58,172 nucleotides of DNA from Mycobacterium sp. Lineage in GTDB: Bacteria; Actinomycetota; Actinomycetes; Mycobacteriales; Mycobacteriaceae. Of this stretch, positions 8,929 through 18,376 are shown piece by piece (position 1 is the stretch's first letter; each line of letters begins with the position of its first letter). The notes under the pieces were generated by a model. That model was given only the letters and a program-made list of their open reading frames with translations, searched no databases and was not told the origin of the DNA. Made by a program: the position numbers and the translations under genes. The stretch lies in contig JAPLAO010000165.1 in assembly GCA_026393245.1 (NCBI GenBank), positions 1 through 58,172 of the forward strand, in the 5' to 3' direction.

Positions 8929-9777
8929 TCACGCCATCGCGGCGAGCTTGCCCGCCAGCCGTTCCACGTAGGCGGCGACCTCGTCGGTCGACTTGTCGGG
9001 CAGTCCGAACAGAACCTCGGTGACCCCGATCTGCCTCCAGTGCGCAAGCTTCTCGGCCACCGGTTTGAAGTCCAGCGCGACGATCTGCGGGGCGCCCTCG
9101 CGTCCGGCCTCGGCCCAGGACTGCTTGAGCACCTTCACCGGTTCGTCGATGTCGAAATCGCGCGGGGTGGTGATCCAGCCGTCGGCCGAACGCGCGATCC
9201 ACGCGAAGTTCTTCTCGGTGCCGGCCGCCCCGACAAGCACCGGAATGTGGGCTTGCACCGGTTTGGGCCAGGCCCAACTCGGTCCGAAGTTGACGAACTC
9301 GCCTTCGAATGAGGCCTCTGCACTAGTCCAGAGTTCACGCATTGCCTCGACGTATTCGCGCAGCATCGTGCGGCGCCGGCCCGGCGGAACCTTATGGTCG
9401 GCGAGTTCGTCGGTGTTCCAGCCGAACCCGACGCCGACGCTGACCCGGCCCCCGGACAGATGGTCGAGGGTGGCAATCGTTTTCGCCAGGCTGATCGGGT
9501 CGTGTTCGACGGGCAGTGCGACGGCCGTGGACAGCCGGACCCGGGAGGTGACGGCCGCCGCCGTGGCCAGGCTGACCCACGGATCTAGCGTGCGCATGTA
9601 GCGGTCGTCGGGCAGCGATTCGTCACCGGTCGTCGGGTGCGCGGCTTCCCGCTTCACCGGGATGTGGGTGTGCTCGGGTACGTAGAAGGTCGCAAAGCCG
9701 TGATCATCGGCGAGCTTCGCCGCCGCCGCCGGAGTGATCCCGCGATCGCTGGTGAAAAGAACGAGCCCGTAATCCAT
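8929..9777 (-). CDS. LLM-class F420-dependent oxidoreductase (Rv0953c type)
   Basis: Luciferase-like TIM-barrel oxidoreductase expected to use coenzyme F420. 282 residues, normal for the TIGR03619-type family. Diagnostic stretches: FYVPEHTHIP near 30, TLDHLSGGRVSVGVGFGWNTDEL near 105-130 and GRRRTMLREYVEAMRELW near 135-150. The substrate is not known. A perfect match to the KstR operator lies 9-22 bp before the start and overlaps the probable -10 box TAATCT, which suggests control by the cholesterol-catabolism repressor and hence a steroid-linked role. The neighbouring plus-strand gene at 9879 is divergent. Confidence 0.88.
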   Translation of the reverse strand: MDYGLVLFTSDRGITPAAAAKLADDHGFATFYVPEHTHIPVKREAAHPTTGDESLPDDRYMRTLDPWVSLATAAAVTSRVRLSTAVALPVEHDPISLAKTIATLDHLSGGRVSVGVGFGWNTDELADHKVPPGRRRTMLREYVEAMRELWTSAEASFEGEFVNFGPSWAWPKPVQAHIPVLVGAAGTEKNFAWIARSADGWITTPRDFDIDEPVKVLKQSWAEAGREGAPQIVALDFKPVAEKLAHWRQIGVTEVLFGLPDKSTDEVAAYVERLAGKLAAMA

Positions 9778-9785
9778 TCACAGAT

Positions 9786-9799
9786 TAGAACGTGTTCCA
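9786..9799. promoter_or_regulatory. KstR-like operator
   Basis: TAGAACGTGTTCCA matches every fixed position of the 14-bp mycobacterial KstR consensus TnnAACnnGTTnnA. It sits immediately upstream of the F420 oxidoreductase gene and overlaps a TAATCT -10-like box on the minus strand, so binding would block that promoter. I recall the M. tuberculosis orthologue Rv0953c being listed in the KstR regulon. Confidence 0.7.
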
Positions 9800-9866
9800 G
9801 TACCGGGGGCAAGCTGCGGCCTGCGCTGACACGCCCGGTGTCGGCCGCGCGCAGACGGTGGTGCGA

Positions 9867-9872
9867 TAGCGT
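9867..9872 (+). promoter_or_regulatory. -10 box of a leaderless promoter
   Basis: TAGCGT followed by 6 nt and then ATG 9879; with the usual 6-7 nt spacing the transcript would begin at or next to the start codon. Confidence 0.55.
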
Positions 9873-9878
9873 GAGGCC

Positions 9879-10676
9879 ATGACTTACCCACCCACCAATC
9901 CCGGCTACCCAACGCCGCAGCAGCCAGGCGGCTATGGTGCCCCGACTGCGCCGGCGTACCCGGCGCCGGTGGCCGGGCCCAGCAAGTTGCCGATGATCTT
10001 GACCACGGGTGTGGTGGCGTTGGGTCTGGCCGCCTACCTGGCAAGCTTCGGTCCGCTGTTGAGCATCAACACCAATGTCGGTCCGTTCGGCGGAGCCGAG
10101 TTCACCGCCAGTGGCCTGAGCTACTGGACCGTGGCCGCGCTTCTTGCCGCTCTGCTGGCCGCGGTGGGCCTGCTGCCCAAATCTAAGAATTACTCCGCCG
10201 TGGTCGCGGTGACCGCGGTGCTGGGTGTGCTGCTCGCCCTCGGCCAGGTATTCAACCGGCCGAAGGGATTCTCGATCGGCTGGGCGCTGTGGCTGGTGTT
10301 GGTCTTCACCCTGCTGCAGGCGATCGCAGCGGTGGCCGCATTGCTGTTCGAGTCGGGTGTTCTCACGCCGCCGGCGCCGCGTCCCCGTTATGAACAGTAC
10401 GGCCAGTACGGGCCTCCGCCCGGTGGGTATTACGGGCAGCCGGGAGGCCACGGTCCGGCGCAGCGGCCCGGCTATCCGACGCAGTACCCGGGCGGCTACC
10501 CCACGGCGCCGGTGACAGGTGGGGCAGGTGGGTACGCCCCCCTCGACGGCCCGGTCGATGACTCCCCGGAGACTCCGCCTACCGGGTTCGCCAGCTATTC
10601 GCCGTCGGCCGCGGCCGTCTCAAGCCAACCGCCAATGTCCTCAGAGCCGCCGTCGGGTCCGACGTCGTCGTCCTGA
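9879..10676 (+). CDS. DUF5336 membrane protein (34-kDa antigenic protein homologue, Rv0954 type)
   Basis: Integral membrane protein of 265 residues. A Pro/Tyr/Gly-rich cytoplasmic N-terminus (1-45) is followed by four hydrophobic segments at about 46-68, 87-107, 111-129 and 140-165, then a long low-complexity tail rich in Pro, Gly, Tyr and Ser. The family is confined to actinobacteria; the M. tuberculosis homologue has been reported as a divisome- or envelope-associated protein, but the biochemical role is unknown. It is probably translated from a leaderless mRNA (TAGCGT box at 9867). The next gene, also membrane-embedded, starts 39 nt downstream and may be co-transcribed. Confidence 0.82.
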   Translation: MTYPPTNPGYPTPQQPGGYGAPTAPAYPAPVAGPSKLPMILTTGVVALGLAAYLASFGPLLSINTNVGPFGGAEFTASGLSYWTVAALLAALLAAVGLLPKSKNYSAVVAVTAVLGVLLALGQVFNRPKGFSIGWALWLVLVFTLLQAIAAVAALLFESGVLTPPAPRPRYEQYGQYGPPPGGYYGQPGGHGPAQRPGYPTQYPGGYPTAPVTGGAGGYAPLDGPVDDSPETPPTGFASYSPSAAAVSSQPPMSSEPPSGPTSSS

Positions 10677-10715
10677 CCGGGCGTCGCACGCCACTCGCCT
10701 GAAACCGCGCGACGA

Positions 10716-12257
10716 GTGAGACCGATCCAGGGCAGGCTACCAACGACAGCCGGCCTTCCACAGCCCCGAGACCTTGTTCGGGTGGCTTTCGGCCCGTCGC
10801 TGGTGGCGCTTGTCGTCATCGCCGCGGTCACCCTTGTCCAACTCGTCGTCGCCAATAGCGATCTCACCGGAACTCTGGGTGCGGTTGCCAGCATGTGGTT
10901 GGCAGTGCATCTGGTGCCGGTCTCGATCGGCGGGCAGCAGTTGGGTGTGCTGCCGCTGGCGCCGGCCGCGCTGATGGTTTGGGCTACTGCGCGCGGCACC
11001 GCGCAGATCACCCCGCCGCGCGGCTCATGGTTCGTCGTGCGCTGGATCGTCGGGTCCGCACTCGGCGGACCACTCCTCATTGCGGCGATCGCGCTTGCCG
11101 TCGTGCACGACGCAGCGTCGGTTCTTACCGTATTACAGACGCCAAATGCGTTGCGCGCCTTTGCCGGAGTGCTTGCGGTGCACGGACTTGGCACGCTGAT
11201 CGGGGTCGGATCGAGGGTCGGACGACGCGAACTGGCGAGGTTCGGCCTGCCGAGTTGGCTGACCGACACCGTGCGCCCGGCGATAGTCGGAATCGCCGCG
11301 TTGCTGGCGCTCTCGTGCGCGGTCGTCGCGGCGTCGCTGGTGGTGCATTGGGGGACCATGCACCAACTGTTCGGCATCACCGACTCGTTCTTCGGCCAGC
11401 TGAGCCTGGCCCTGATGTCGCTGCTGTACCTGCCCAACGTGGTGGTGGGTGCGTCGGCGATCGCGGTGGGCTCCAGCGCCCACATCGGCTTCGCGACGTT
11501 CAGCGCTTTCACCGTGTTCGGTGGCGATATCCCGGCGTTGCCGATCCTGGCTGCCGCGCCCACTCCGCCCCTGGGGCCGGTGTGGGTAGCCCTGTTGATC
11601 ATCGGCGCGGCCGCGGGTGTGGCGATCGGCCAGCAGTGCGCACGTCGCCCACTGCCGCTTCCGACCGCGTTCGCCAAACTTGCGGTGGCCGCACTGTTGG
11701 CGGCGATAAGCCTGGCCCTGCTGGGCGCCGCCGCCGGTGGCGAGTTGGGTAATTTTGGCCTCGTCGGCGTCGACCAGTCGACGTTCGCGCCCGGAGCGTT
11801 CCTCTGCTTCTTCGTCATCGGCGGTCTGACCGTGGTGATGGCCGGCGGCGTCAGCCCCCGGCCCAGGCAGGTGGTGCGCCCGGTGGAAGCCACATCGGTG
11901 CAGGCCGACGATCAGTCCGAGCCGATGACTGACACCCCGGACCTCGAAGCACCTGGGGACCTCGCAGCACCTGGGGACCTCGAAGCACCTGGGGATCTCG
12001 AAGCTGAGCGTGCGTCCACGGCGGACAATGACAAGCAATCCCGCCCTGAGCGCACACTCGACGAAACTGAATCCGAATCTGCGGCCGAGCCCGAGCCGGT
12101 TGCCGAGCCGGAACCCGAGCCTGAACCCGGCCCGCCGCCGCCCCCGGTGAAGCCGGCGCCGGATGCCGAGGACGTGGAGGATCTGATGTTCGTCGACGAC
12201 GATATCGAGGCGAGTCGCCGACCGCGCCGACCCCAACCGCCTGCCAGCACCGGTTAA
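10716..12257 (+). CDS. DUF6350 polytopic membrane protein (Rv0955 type)
   Basis: Conserved actinobacterial integral membrane protein of 513 residues and unknown function. Roughly ten to twelve hydrophobic segments fill residues 25-380. The C-terminal 130 residues are acidic and look disordered. They include a six-residue repeat (APGDLE/APGDLA, coded by an 18-bp tandem repeat at about 11940-12004) and a Glu-Pro run, ending in DVEDLMFVDDDIEASRRPRRP. It sits just before purN, as in other mycobacteria. The start is GTG 10716; no strong ribosome binding site is visible. Confidence 0.78.
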   Translation: MRPIQGRLPTTAGLPQPRDLVRVAFGPSLVALVVIAAVTLVQLVVANSDLTGTLGAVASMWLAVHLVPVSIGGQQLGVLPLAPAALMVWATARGTAQITPPRGSWFVVRWIVGSALGGPLLIAAIALAVVHDAASVLTVLQTPNALRAFAGVLAVHGLGTLIGVGSRVGRRELARFGLPSWLTDTVRPAIVGIAALLALSCAVVAASLVVHWGTMHQLFGITDSFFGQLSLALMSLLYLPNVVVGASAIAVGSSAHIGFATFSAFTVFGGDIPALPILAAAPTPPLGPVWVALLIIGAAAGVAIGQQCARRPLPLPTAFAKLAVAALLAAISLALLGAAAGGELGNFGLVGVDQSTFAPGAFLCFFVIGGLTVVMAGGVSPRPRQVVRPVEATSVQADDQSEPMTDTPDLEAPGDLAAPGDLEAPGDLEAERASTADNDKQSRPERTLDETESESAAEPEPVAEPEPEPEPGPPPPPVKPAPDAEDVEDLMFVDDDIEASRRPRRPQPPASTG

Positions 12258-12268
12258 CAGGCCCCCGC

Positions 12269-12274
12269 TAGGCT
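12269..12274 (+). promoter_or_regulatory. -10 box of the leaderless purNH promoter
   Basis: TAGGCT, 7 nt before GTG 12282 of purN. Confidence 0.6.
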
Positions 12275-12281
12275 CATCGCC

Positions 12282-12923
12282 GTGCCAGAATCCATCCGCG
12301 TGCCGCCGAGTGCGCAGGCGCGACTGGTGGTGCTGGCCTCGGGGACCGGTTCGCTGCTGCGGTCGCTGCTCGAGGCTGCCGTCGGCGACTATCCGGCTCG
12401 GGTCGTCGCCGTCGGAGTCGACCGCGACTGCCCGGCCGAACACATCGCGGCCGCCGCGCAGATCCCGTCCTACCGCGTGCGACTCGGTGATCATCCGGAC
12501 CGCCGCGCCTGGGACGCCGCGCTGACCGCGGCCACTGAGCAACACGCACCCGACCTGATCGTATCGGTGGGTTTCATGAAAATACTTGGACCGGTGTTCC
12601 TTTCGCGTTTCCTGGGTCGGGTGGTCAACACGCATCCGGCATTGCTGCCGGCCTTTCCGGGAGCGCATGCGGTTCCCGAAGCGCTCGATTACGGCGTCAG
12701 GGTCACCGGTTGCACCGTGCACCTGGTGGACGCCGGAGTGGATACCGGTCCGATTCTGGCTCAGCGCGCGGTCGAGGTGCGCGACGGCGATGATGAACAA
12801 CAACTGCACGAACGGATCAAGGTGGTCGAGCGACGACTGCTGGTGGACGTGCTGGCTGCACTGGCGACCCACGGTGTGGTCTGGACTGGACGAAAGGCAA
12901 CCCTGGGAATGATGCAACCATGA
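12282..12923 (+). CDS. purN: Phosphoribosylglycinamide formyltransferase (GAR transformylase)
   Basis: Transfers a formyl group from 10-formyl-tetrahydrofolate to GAR in purine synthesis. 213 residues, normal length. The formyltransferase signature is clear: [17 protein letters not shown], then [17 protein letters not shown] with the catalytic His, and [19 protein letters not shown] with the catalytic Asp. The start is GTG 12282, 7 nt after a TAGGCT box, so it is probably leaderless. Its TGA overlaps the ATG of purH (ATGA), coupling two steps of the same pathway. Confidence 0.96.
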   Translation: MPESIRVPPSAQARLVVLASGTGSLLRSLLEAAVGDYPARVVAVGVDRDCPAEHIAAAAQIPSYRVRLGDHPDRRAWDAALTAATEQHAPDLIVSVGFMKILGPVFLSRFLGRVVNTHPALLPAFPGAHAVPEALDYGVRVTGCTVHLVDAGVDTGPILAQRAVEVRDGDDEQQLHERIKVVERRLLVDVLAALATHGVVWTGRKATLGMMQP

Positions 12924-14503
12924 CGGCGCAGACGTTGATCGGGCGCAGGCCCATCCGACGAGCACTCATCAGTGTTTACGACAAGAGCGGACTGATCCCG
13001 CTCGCCAAGGGTTTGCACGAGGCCGGGGTGGAACTCGTCTCCACCGGTTCGACCGCGAAAACGATTGCCGACAAGGGGATTCCGGTCACTCCGGTCGAGA
13101 CCGTCACAGGCTTCCCCGAGATACTCGACGGGCGCGTGAAGACACTGCATCCCCATGTTCACGCCGGACTGCTGGCTGACACCCGCAACCCCGAACACGT
13201 CGCCGCGCTTGAGCGCCTGAAGATCGAACCCTTCGACCTCGTCGTGGTCAACCTGTATCCGTTCAGCGAAACGGTGGACTCCGGTGCTGAGATCGACGAG
13301 TGCGTCGAGCAGATCGACATCGGTGGGCCGTCAATGGTGCGCGCCGCCGCCAAGAATCACGCCAGCGTCGCAGTGGTGGTGGAACCGCTGGGCTACGACG
13401 GCGTGCTCGCCGCAGTGCGGGGCGGTGGGTTCACACTGGAGGAACGAAAGAAGTTGGCGTCGTTGGCGTTTCGCCACACTGCAACCTATGACGTCGCGGT
13501 GGCGAGCTGGATGGGTTCCACTTTGGCGCCGGAGGAGGGGAGCGCACCGGAGTTTCTTCCGCCGTGGTTCGGTCGCAGTTGGCGCCGCACCTCGGTGCTG
13601 CGCTACGGCGAGAACCCCCACCAGCAGGCGGCGCTCTACAGCGATGACAGCGGCTGGCCCGGCCTGGCTCAAGCTGAGCAACTGCACGGAAAAGAGATGA
13701 GCTACAACAACTTCACCGACGCCGACGCGGCGTGGCGGGCCGCCTTCGATCACCAGCAGATCTGTGTGGCCATCATCAAACACGCCAACCCGTGCGGGAT
13801 CGCGGTGTCGCACGAGTCAGTGGCTGATGCCCACCGCAAAGCCCACGAATGTGACCCGTTGAGCGCCTTCGGCGGGGTCATCGCGGCCAACACCGAAGTG
13901 ACTGTCGATATGGCACAACAGGTTTCGGAGATCTTCACCGAGGTGATCATCGCGCCGGCCTACGAAGAGGGCGCGGTCGCGATCCTGGCCGGCAAGAAAA
14001 ACATTCGGGTACTCGTGGCCGGGGAGCCTGAGGTCGGCGGGGTGGAGATCCGCCAGATCGGCGGCGGCCTGCTGATGCAGCAGCGCGACGCCGTCGACGC
14101 ACCGGGAGACGATCCGTCCAACTGGACGCTGGCAGCCGGCCCTGCAGCCGACGAAGCCACCCTGGCGGACTTGAGCTTCGCCTGGCGTACCTGTCGCGCG
14201 GTGAAGTCGAACGCGATCGTCATCGCCGCCGATGGCGCCACCGTCGGTGTCGGGATGGGACAGGTGAACCGGGTCGACGCGGCCAGGCTTGCGGTCGAAC
14301 GCGGTGGTGACCGTGTGCGCGGCGCGGTTGCCGCGTCCGATGCCTTCTTCCCGTTCCCCGACGGCCTGGAAACCCTGACTGCCGCGGGCGTGAAGGCGGT
14401 CGTGCACCCCGGTGGTTCGGTGCGCGATGACGAGGTCACCGCCGCCGCCACCGCCGCGGGCATCACGCTGTATCTGACCGGCGCGCGGCACTTCGCGCAC
14501 TGA
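12920..14503 (+). CDS. purH: Bifunctional AICAR transformylase / IMP cyclohydrolase
   Basis: Catalyses the last two steps of IMP synthesis. 527 residues. The N-terminal IMP cyclohydrolase (MGS-like) domain shows ISVYDKSGL and [12 protein letters not shown]; the C-terminal AICAR transformylase domain shows [12 protein letters not shown], the catalytic IKHANPCG near 290 and [12 protein letters not shown]. Overlaps purN by 4 nt. Confidence 0.97.
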   Translation: MTAQTLIGRRPIRRALISVYDKSGLIPLAKGLHEAGVELVSTGSTAKTIADKGIPVTPVETVTGFPEILDGRVKTLHPHVHAGLLADTRNPEHVAALERLKIEPFDLVVVNLYPFSETVDSGAEIDECVEQIDIGGPSMVRAAAKNHASVAVVVEPLGYDGVLAAVRGGGFTLEERKKLASLAFRHTATYDVAVASWMGSTLAPEEGSAPEFLPPWFGRSWRRTSVLRYGENPHQQAALYSDDSGWPGLAQAEQLHGKEMSYNNFTDADAAWRAAFDHQQICVAIIKHANPCGIAVSHESVADAHRKAHECDPLSAFGGVIAANTEVTVDMAQQVSEIFTEVIIAPAYEEGAVAILAGKKNIRVLVAGEPEVGGVEIRQIGGGLLMQQRDAVDAPGDDPSNWTLAAGPAADEATLADLSFAWRTCRAVKSNAIVIAADGATVGVGMGQVNRVDAARLAVERGGDRVRGAVAASDAFFPFPDGLETLTAAGVKAVVHPGGSVRDDEVTAAATAAGITLYLTGARHFAH

Positions 14504-14583
14504 TTTTCCCAGCTCGCGAATGGGGGCGGAACTCGTCATTCATCGGTCAGCGGGACTGGCGTGGTCGCTACTCGCTGACCGTC

Positions 14584-14589
14584 TAGCGT
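14584..14589 (+). promoter_or_regulatory. -10 box of a leaderless promoter
   Basis: TAGCGT, 7 nt before GTG 14597 of the MoxR-type ATPase gene. Confidence 0.6.
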
Positions 14590-14596
14590 GGGGGGC

Positions 14597-15991
14597 GTGA
14601 CTGCAACCCGCACCGGCTCCGAAGACCTTCCCCGCACCCTCGGCGAGTTACGGGGCTCCGGCCACGCCGAACGCGGCGTCAAAGAAGAGATCCGGGAAAA
14701 TCTTCTGGCAGCGCTGGCTGCCGGCGGCACCGTCTGGCCCGGCATCTTCGGATTCGAAGACACCGTGCTGCCGCAACTCGAGCGCGCACTGATCGCGGGG
14801 CACGACTTCGTGTTGCTCGGCGAACGCGGCCAGGGCAAGACCCGGCTGCTGCGCTCGCTGGCCAACCTGCTCGATGAGTGGACGCCGGTGATCGCCGGCG
14901 CTGAACTTGGCGAGCATCCCTACATACCGATCACCCCGGAGTCGATCCGCCGGGCCGCCGAACTTGGCGACGCACTGCCTGTCGCGTGGCGGCACCGCAG
15001 CGAGCGCTACACCGAGAAACTGGCCACCCCCGACACCAGCGTGGCCGACCTCGTCGGTGACATCGATCCGATCAAGGTGGCCGAAGGCCGCACTCTCGGG
15101 GATCCCGAGACCATCGCCTACGGACTCATCCCGCGCGCGCACCGCGGCATCGTCGCGATCAACGAACTGCCCGACCTCGCCGAGCGCATCCAGGTGTCCA
15201 TGCTCAACGTGATGGAGGAGCGCGACATCCAGGTTCGTGGGTACACCCTGCGGCTACCACTGGACGTGCTCGTCGTGGCCAGTGCCAACCCGGAGGACTA
15301 CACCAACCGCGGCCGCATCATCACCCCGCTCAAGGACCGCTTCGGCGCCGAGATCCGCACCCACTACCCGCGCGAACTCGACGCCGAGGTGGGTGTCATC
15401 AGCCAGGAGGCACACCTCACCGCCACGGTTCCGGACTACCTGCTGCAGATCGTTGCCCGTTTCGCGCGCAATCTGCGGGAGTCCAATTCGGTGGATCAGC
15501 GGTCCGGGGTCTCGGCGCGCTTCGCTATCGCGGCGGCTGAGACGGTGGCGGCTTCGGCTCGGCACCGTGGCGCTCTGCTCGGTGAGGACGATCCGGTGGC
15601 CCGGGTGGTCGATCTTGGCACCGTGATTGACGTGCTGCGCGGCAAGCTTGAGTTCGAGTCCGGCGAAGAGGGCCGCGAACTCGCGGTGCTCGAACACCTG
15701 CTGCGCCGTGCCACCGCCGACACCGCGCAGAAGGCGCTGGGCGGCATTGACGTCGGGCCACTGCTGGCCGCGGTCGAGGGCGGCTCGGCGGTGACGACGG
15801 GTGAGCAGGTGCCGGCCAAGAACGTCCTGGCAGCCCTGCCCGGCCTGCCGGTGGTCGACAAGATCGCCGAACGGCTGAACGCCACCACCGACGGAGAACG
15901 CGCCGCCGCGTTGGAGCTGGCGCTCGAAGCGCTGTACCTGGCGAAGAAGATCGACAAGAACACCGCCGAGGGCGAAACCGTCTATGGCTAG
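14597..15991 (+). CDS. MoxR/ChlI-type AAA+ ATPase (Rv0958 type)
   Basis: AAA+ ATPase related to the magnesium-chelatase I subunit, 464 residues. Walker A is GERGQGKTRLLRS near 75, followed by Walker B-like IVAINELPDLAERIQ near 195 and sensor-1 VVASANPEDYTNRGRII near 225. With the overlapping VWA gene it forms the usual MoxR-VWA pair, in which the ATPase and the metal-binding partner act as a chaperone or insertion machine. No chlorophyll or cobalt chelation is implied, since mycobacteria lack a photosynthetic pathway. The start GTG 14597 sits 7 nt after a TAGCGT box. The last 8 nt overlap the next gene. Confidence 0.88.
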   Translation: MTATRTGSEDLPRTLGELRGSGHAERGVKEEIRENLLAALAAGGTVWPGIFGFEDTVLPQLERALIAGHDFVLLGERGQGKTRLLRSLANLLDEWTPVIAGAELGEHPYIPITPESIRRAAELGDALPVAWRHRSERYTEKLATPDTSVADLVGDIDPIKVAEGRTLGDPETIAYGLIPRAHRGIVAINELPDLAERIQVSMLNVMEERDIQVRGYTLRLPLDVLVVASANPEDYTNRGRIITPLKDRFGAEIRTHYPRELDAEVGVISQEAHLTATVPDYLLQIVARFARNLRESNSVDQRSGVSARFAIAAAETVAASARHRGALLGEDDPVARVVDLGTVIDVLRGKLEFESGEEGRELAVLEHLLRRATADTAQKALGGIDVGPLLAAVEGGSAVTTGEQVPAKNVLAALPGLPVVDKIAERLNATTDGERAAALELALEALYLAKKIDKNTAEGETVYG

Positions 15992-17951
15992 GGATTCGAA
16001 ATACACCGCCTACACCGGAGGGCCGGATCCGCTGGCTCCCCCGGTGGATCTGCGCGAAGCGCTCGAACAGATCGGCCAGGACGTCATGGAGGGCACCTCC
16101 CCGCGTCGGGCACTGGCCGAGTTACTGCGCCGTGGCAACAAGAATATGAAAGGCGCCGACCGGCTGGCCGCCGAGGTCAACCGCAGGCGGCGAGAACTGT
16201 TGTCGCGCAACAACCTCGACGGCACGCTGCAGGAGATCAAGAAGCTGCTCGACGAGGCCGTACTCGCCGAGCGCAAAGAATTAGCTCGAGCACTGGATGA
16301 CGACGCGCGCTTCCAGGAGATGCAAATCGAGTCCCTTCCGCCGTCACCGGCCAAGGCGGTGCAGGAACTCTCCGAATATCCGTGGCGTAGCGACGAGGCG
16401 AGGCAGAAGTACGAACAGATCAAGGATCTGCTCGGCCGGGAGATACTCGATCAGCGCTTCGCCGGCATGAAGCAGGCACTTGAGAACGCCAGTGACGAGG
16501 ACCGCCAGGCGGTCAACGAGATGCTCGACGACCTCAACGATTTGCTGGACAAGCATGCCGGCGGCCAGGACACCCAAGAAGACTTCGACGACTTCATGGC
16601 TAAACACGGCCAGCACTTCCCGGAGAACCCGCGCAATGTCGACGAGCTGCTGGACTCTCTCGCCAAGCGGGCCGCAGCCGCACAGCGCTTCCGCAACAGC
16701 CTGACACCCGAGCAGCGTGCCGAGTTGGATGCGTTGGCGCAGCAGGCTTTCGGCTCACCGCAGTTGATGAACGCGCTGAGCAAACTCGACGGCCACCTGC
16801 AGGCGGCCCGGCCGGGGGAGGACTGGAACGGCAGTTCGGAGTTCTCCGGTGACAACCCGCTGGGCATGGGGCAGGGTGCGCAGGCGCTGGCCGATATCGG
16901 TGAACTCGAACAGTTGGCCGAGCAGTTGTCACAGAGCTGTTCCGGCGCCTCCATGGATGATGTCGACCTCGACGCGCTGGCCCGCCAACTCGGTGATGAT
17001 GCCGCCGTCGACGCCCGCACGCTGGCCGAGTTGGAACGCGCACTGATGAATCAGGGCTTCCTTGATCGCGGCTCCGACGGCCAGTGGCGGCTGTCCCCGA
17101 AGGCCATGCGCCAACTTGGGCAGGCTGCGCTTCGCGATGTGGCCCAACAGCTTTCGGGTCGGCACGGCGAGCGAGAGACCCGCCGCTCCGGGGCGGCGGG
17201 CGAGCTGACCGGCGCCACCCGCCCATGGGCGTTCGGTGACACTGAGCCGTGGAATGTCACCCGAACCATTACCAATGCGGTACTTCGTCGTGCTGGCAGT
17301 GAGTCGGACGGTCCGATTCGGATTGCCGTCGATGACGTCGAGGTATCTGAGACCGAGACCCGTAGCCAGGCCGTCGTCGCGCTACTGGTTGACACTTCGT
17401 TCTCGATGGTGATGGAGAACCGGTGGCTGCCGATGAAGCGGACCGCGCTGGCCGTCAACCATCTGGTGAGTACGAGGTTTCGCTCGGACGCGTTACAGAT
17501 CATCGCGTTCGGCCGGCATGCGCGCACGGTGAGCGCTGCCGAACTGACCGGTCTGGAAGGTGTCTACGAGCAGGGCACCAACCTGCACCATGCACTGGCA
17601 CTCGCGAGCCGCCACCTGCGTCGCCATCCCAACGCACAGCCGGTGGTGCTGGTGGTCACCGATGGTGAGCCGACCGCGCACCTGGAGAACTACGGCAGTG
17701 ACGGAACCTCAGTGTTCTTCGACTATCCGCCACATCCCCGAACGATCGCGCACACCGTTCGCGGCTTCGACGAGGTGGCCCGACTCGGCGCCCAGGTGAC
17801 GATCTTCCGACTGGGCGACGACCCGGGGCTGGCGCGGTTCATTGACCAGATAGCCCGGCGGGTGGAGGGCCGGGTGGTGGTTCCCGAACTCGACGGACTG
17901 GGTGCGGCGGTGGTCGGCGACTACCTGCGCTCACGACGCCGCCGACGGTAG
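15984..17951 (+). CDS. VWA-domain protein partnered with MoxR ATPase (Rv0959 type)
   Basis: 655 residues. The N-terminal two thirds is an alpha-helical, charged region with no recognisable domain; the C-terminal 200 residues form a von Willebrand factor A domain. The MIDAS metal site is intact: VDTSFSM (DxSxS) near 471, with the conserved downstream Thr in EQGTN and Asp in VVTDGEPT. It should bind Mg2+ or Mn2+ and a protein partner. The ATG lies 8 nt inside the upstream ATPase gene, so the two are translationally coupled. Client proteins are unknown. Confidence 0.87.
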   Translation: MARDSKYTAYTGGPDPLAPPVDLREALEQIGQDVMEGTSPRRALAELLRRGNKNMKGADRLAAEVNRRRRELLSRNNLDGTLQEIKKLLDEAVLAERKELARALDDDARFQEMQIESLPPSPAKAVQELSEYPWRSDEARQKYEQIKDLLGREILDQRFAGMKQALENASDEDRQAVNEMLDDLNDLLDKHAGGQDTQEDFDDFMAKHGQHFPENPRNVDELLDSLAKRAAAAQRFRNSLTPEQRAELDALAQQAFGSPQLMNALSKLDGHLQAARPGEDWNGSSEFSGDNPLGMGQGAQALADIGELEQLAEQLSQSCSGASMDDVDLDALARQLGDDAAVDARTLAELERALMNQGFLDRGSDGQWRLSPKAMRQLGQAALRDVAQQLSGRHGERETRRSGAAGELTGATRPWAFGDTEPWNVTRTITNAVLRRAGSESDGPIRIAVDDVEVSETETRSQAVVALLVDTSFSMVMENRWLPMKRTALAVNHLVSTRFRSDALQIIAFGRHARTVSAAELTGLEGVYEQGTNLHHALALASRHLRRHPNAQPVVLVVTDGEPTAHLENYGSDGTSVFFDYPPHPRTIAHTVRGFDEVARLGAQVTIFRLGDDPGLARFIDQIARRVEGRVVVPELDGLGAAVVGDYLRSRRRRR

Positions 17952-18258
17952 CTTTCGGGTGCGGACATCGGCAGAATGTCGGTCCACATAGACCCGCGCG
18001 GGAGCCAGGGGTTGCTCGGCTTTCGATATCTGTTTGTTATCGCGTGGTCACAGTGACTCAGGGTATGGATCTACGTTTGCTGGCGCCCAACCCGGTGTTC
18101 GAGGATTTCGCTCAGGGCTGAGTTTGATTTCCGGTCTCTGGCAAACATGCCGAGGATCCTTAATTCCTGAGGGCAAACTGATAAACTGGTTAGCAACAGC
18201 TGTTAGGCAATGGTCAGCAACGCCTGGATTTCCGCTTGGCGATAAAATGCGCGCTTCC

Positions 18259-18276
18259 GTTTGCCGTACGGCAAAC
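18259..18276. promoter_or_regulatory. Perfect 18-bp palindromic operator
   Basis: GTTTGCCGTACGGCAAAC is a perfect palindrome of two 9-bp halves and contains the -35 box of the promoter. This is the geometry of a dimeric repressor site (TetR or GntR type). The half-site GGCAAAC recurs twice upstream. The cognate regulator is not encoded next to it. Confidence 0.8.
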
Positions 18277-18289
18277 CTGCCCGTACTAT
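18261..18289 (+). promoter_or_regulatory. Promoter of the secreted-protein gene
   Basis: -35 TTGCCG (18261-18266), 17-nt spacer, -10 TACTAT (18284-18289). The -35 lies within the perfect palindrome. Confidence 0.7.
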
Positions 18290-18376
18290 CGTGGTGTTGA
18301 CCCAAATTGAGCGTTATCAAACCGACGAGTTCGCTGCGACTGGCGCGAACCGACACACAAAAGGGGTACCAGCACC

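Larger units (their letters stand above)
17952..18376 (+). other. 425-nt AT-richer regulatory spacer without a gene
   Basis: No credible gene: the open frames here lack ribosome binding sites and coding character. The stretch is visibly richer in A and T than its surroundings. GGCAAAC recurs three times: GGCAAACATGCC at 18140, GGGCAAAC at 18170 and GGCAAACCTGCC at 18270. AACAGCTGTT at 18195-18204 is a palindrome. The promoter and operator of the secreted-protein gene lie at its right end. The 5' untranslated region would be about 80 nt, ending with AAAGGGG before ATG 18377. Confidence 0.6.

Noticed and set aside
11133..12965. 610-codon open frame on the minus strand opposite the DUF6350 and purN genes
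   Set aside because: It is antisense to two well-supported genes and the translation is Arg/Gln/His-rich with no domain; GC-rich third positions create such shadows.
18034..18356. Two overlapping small frames upstream of the secreted-protein gene
   Set aside because: No ribosome binding site, mixed codon use, and they cover promoter and palindromic operator sequence.
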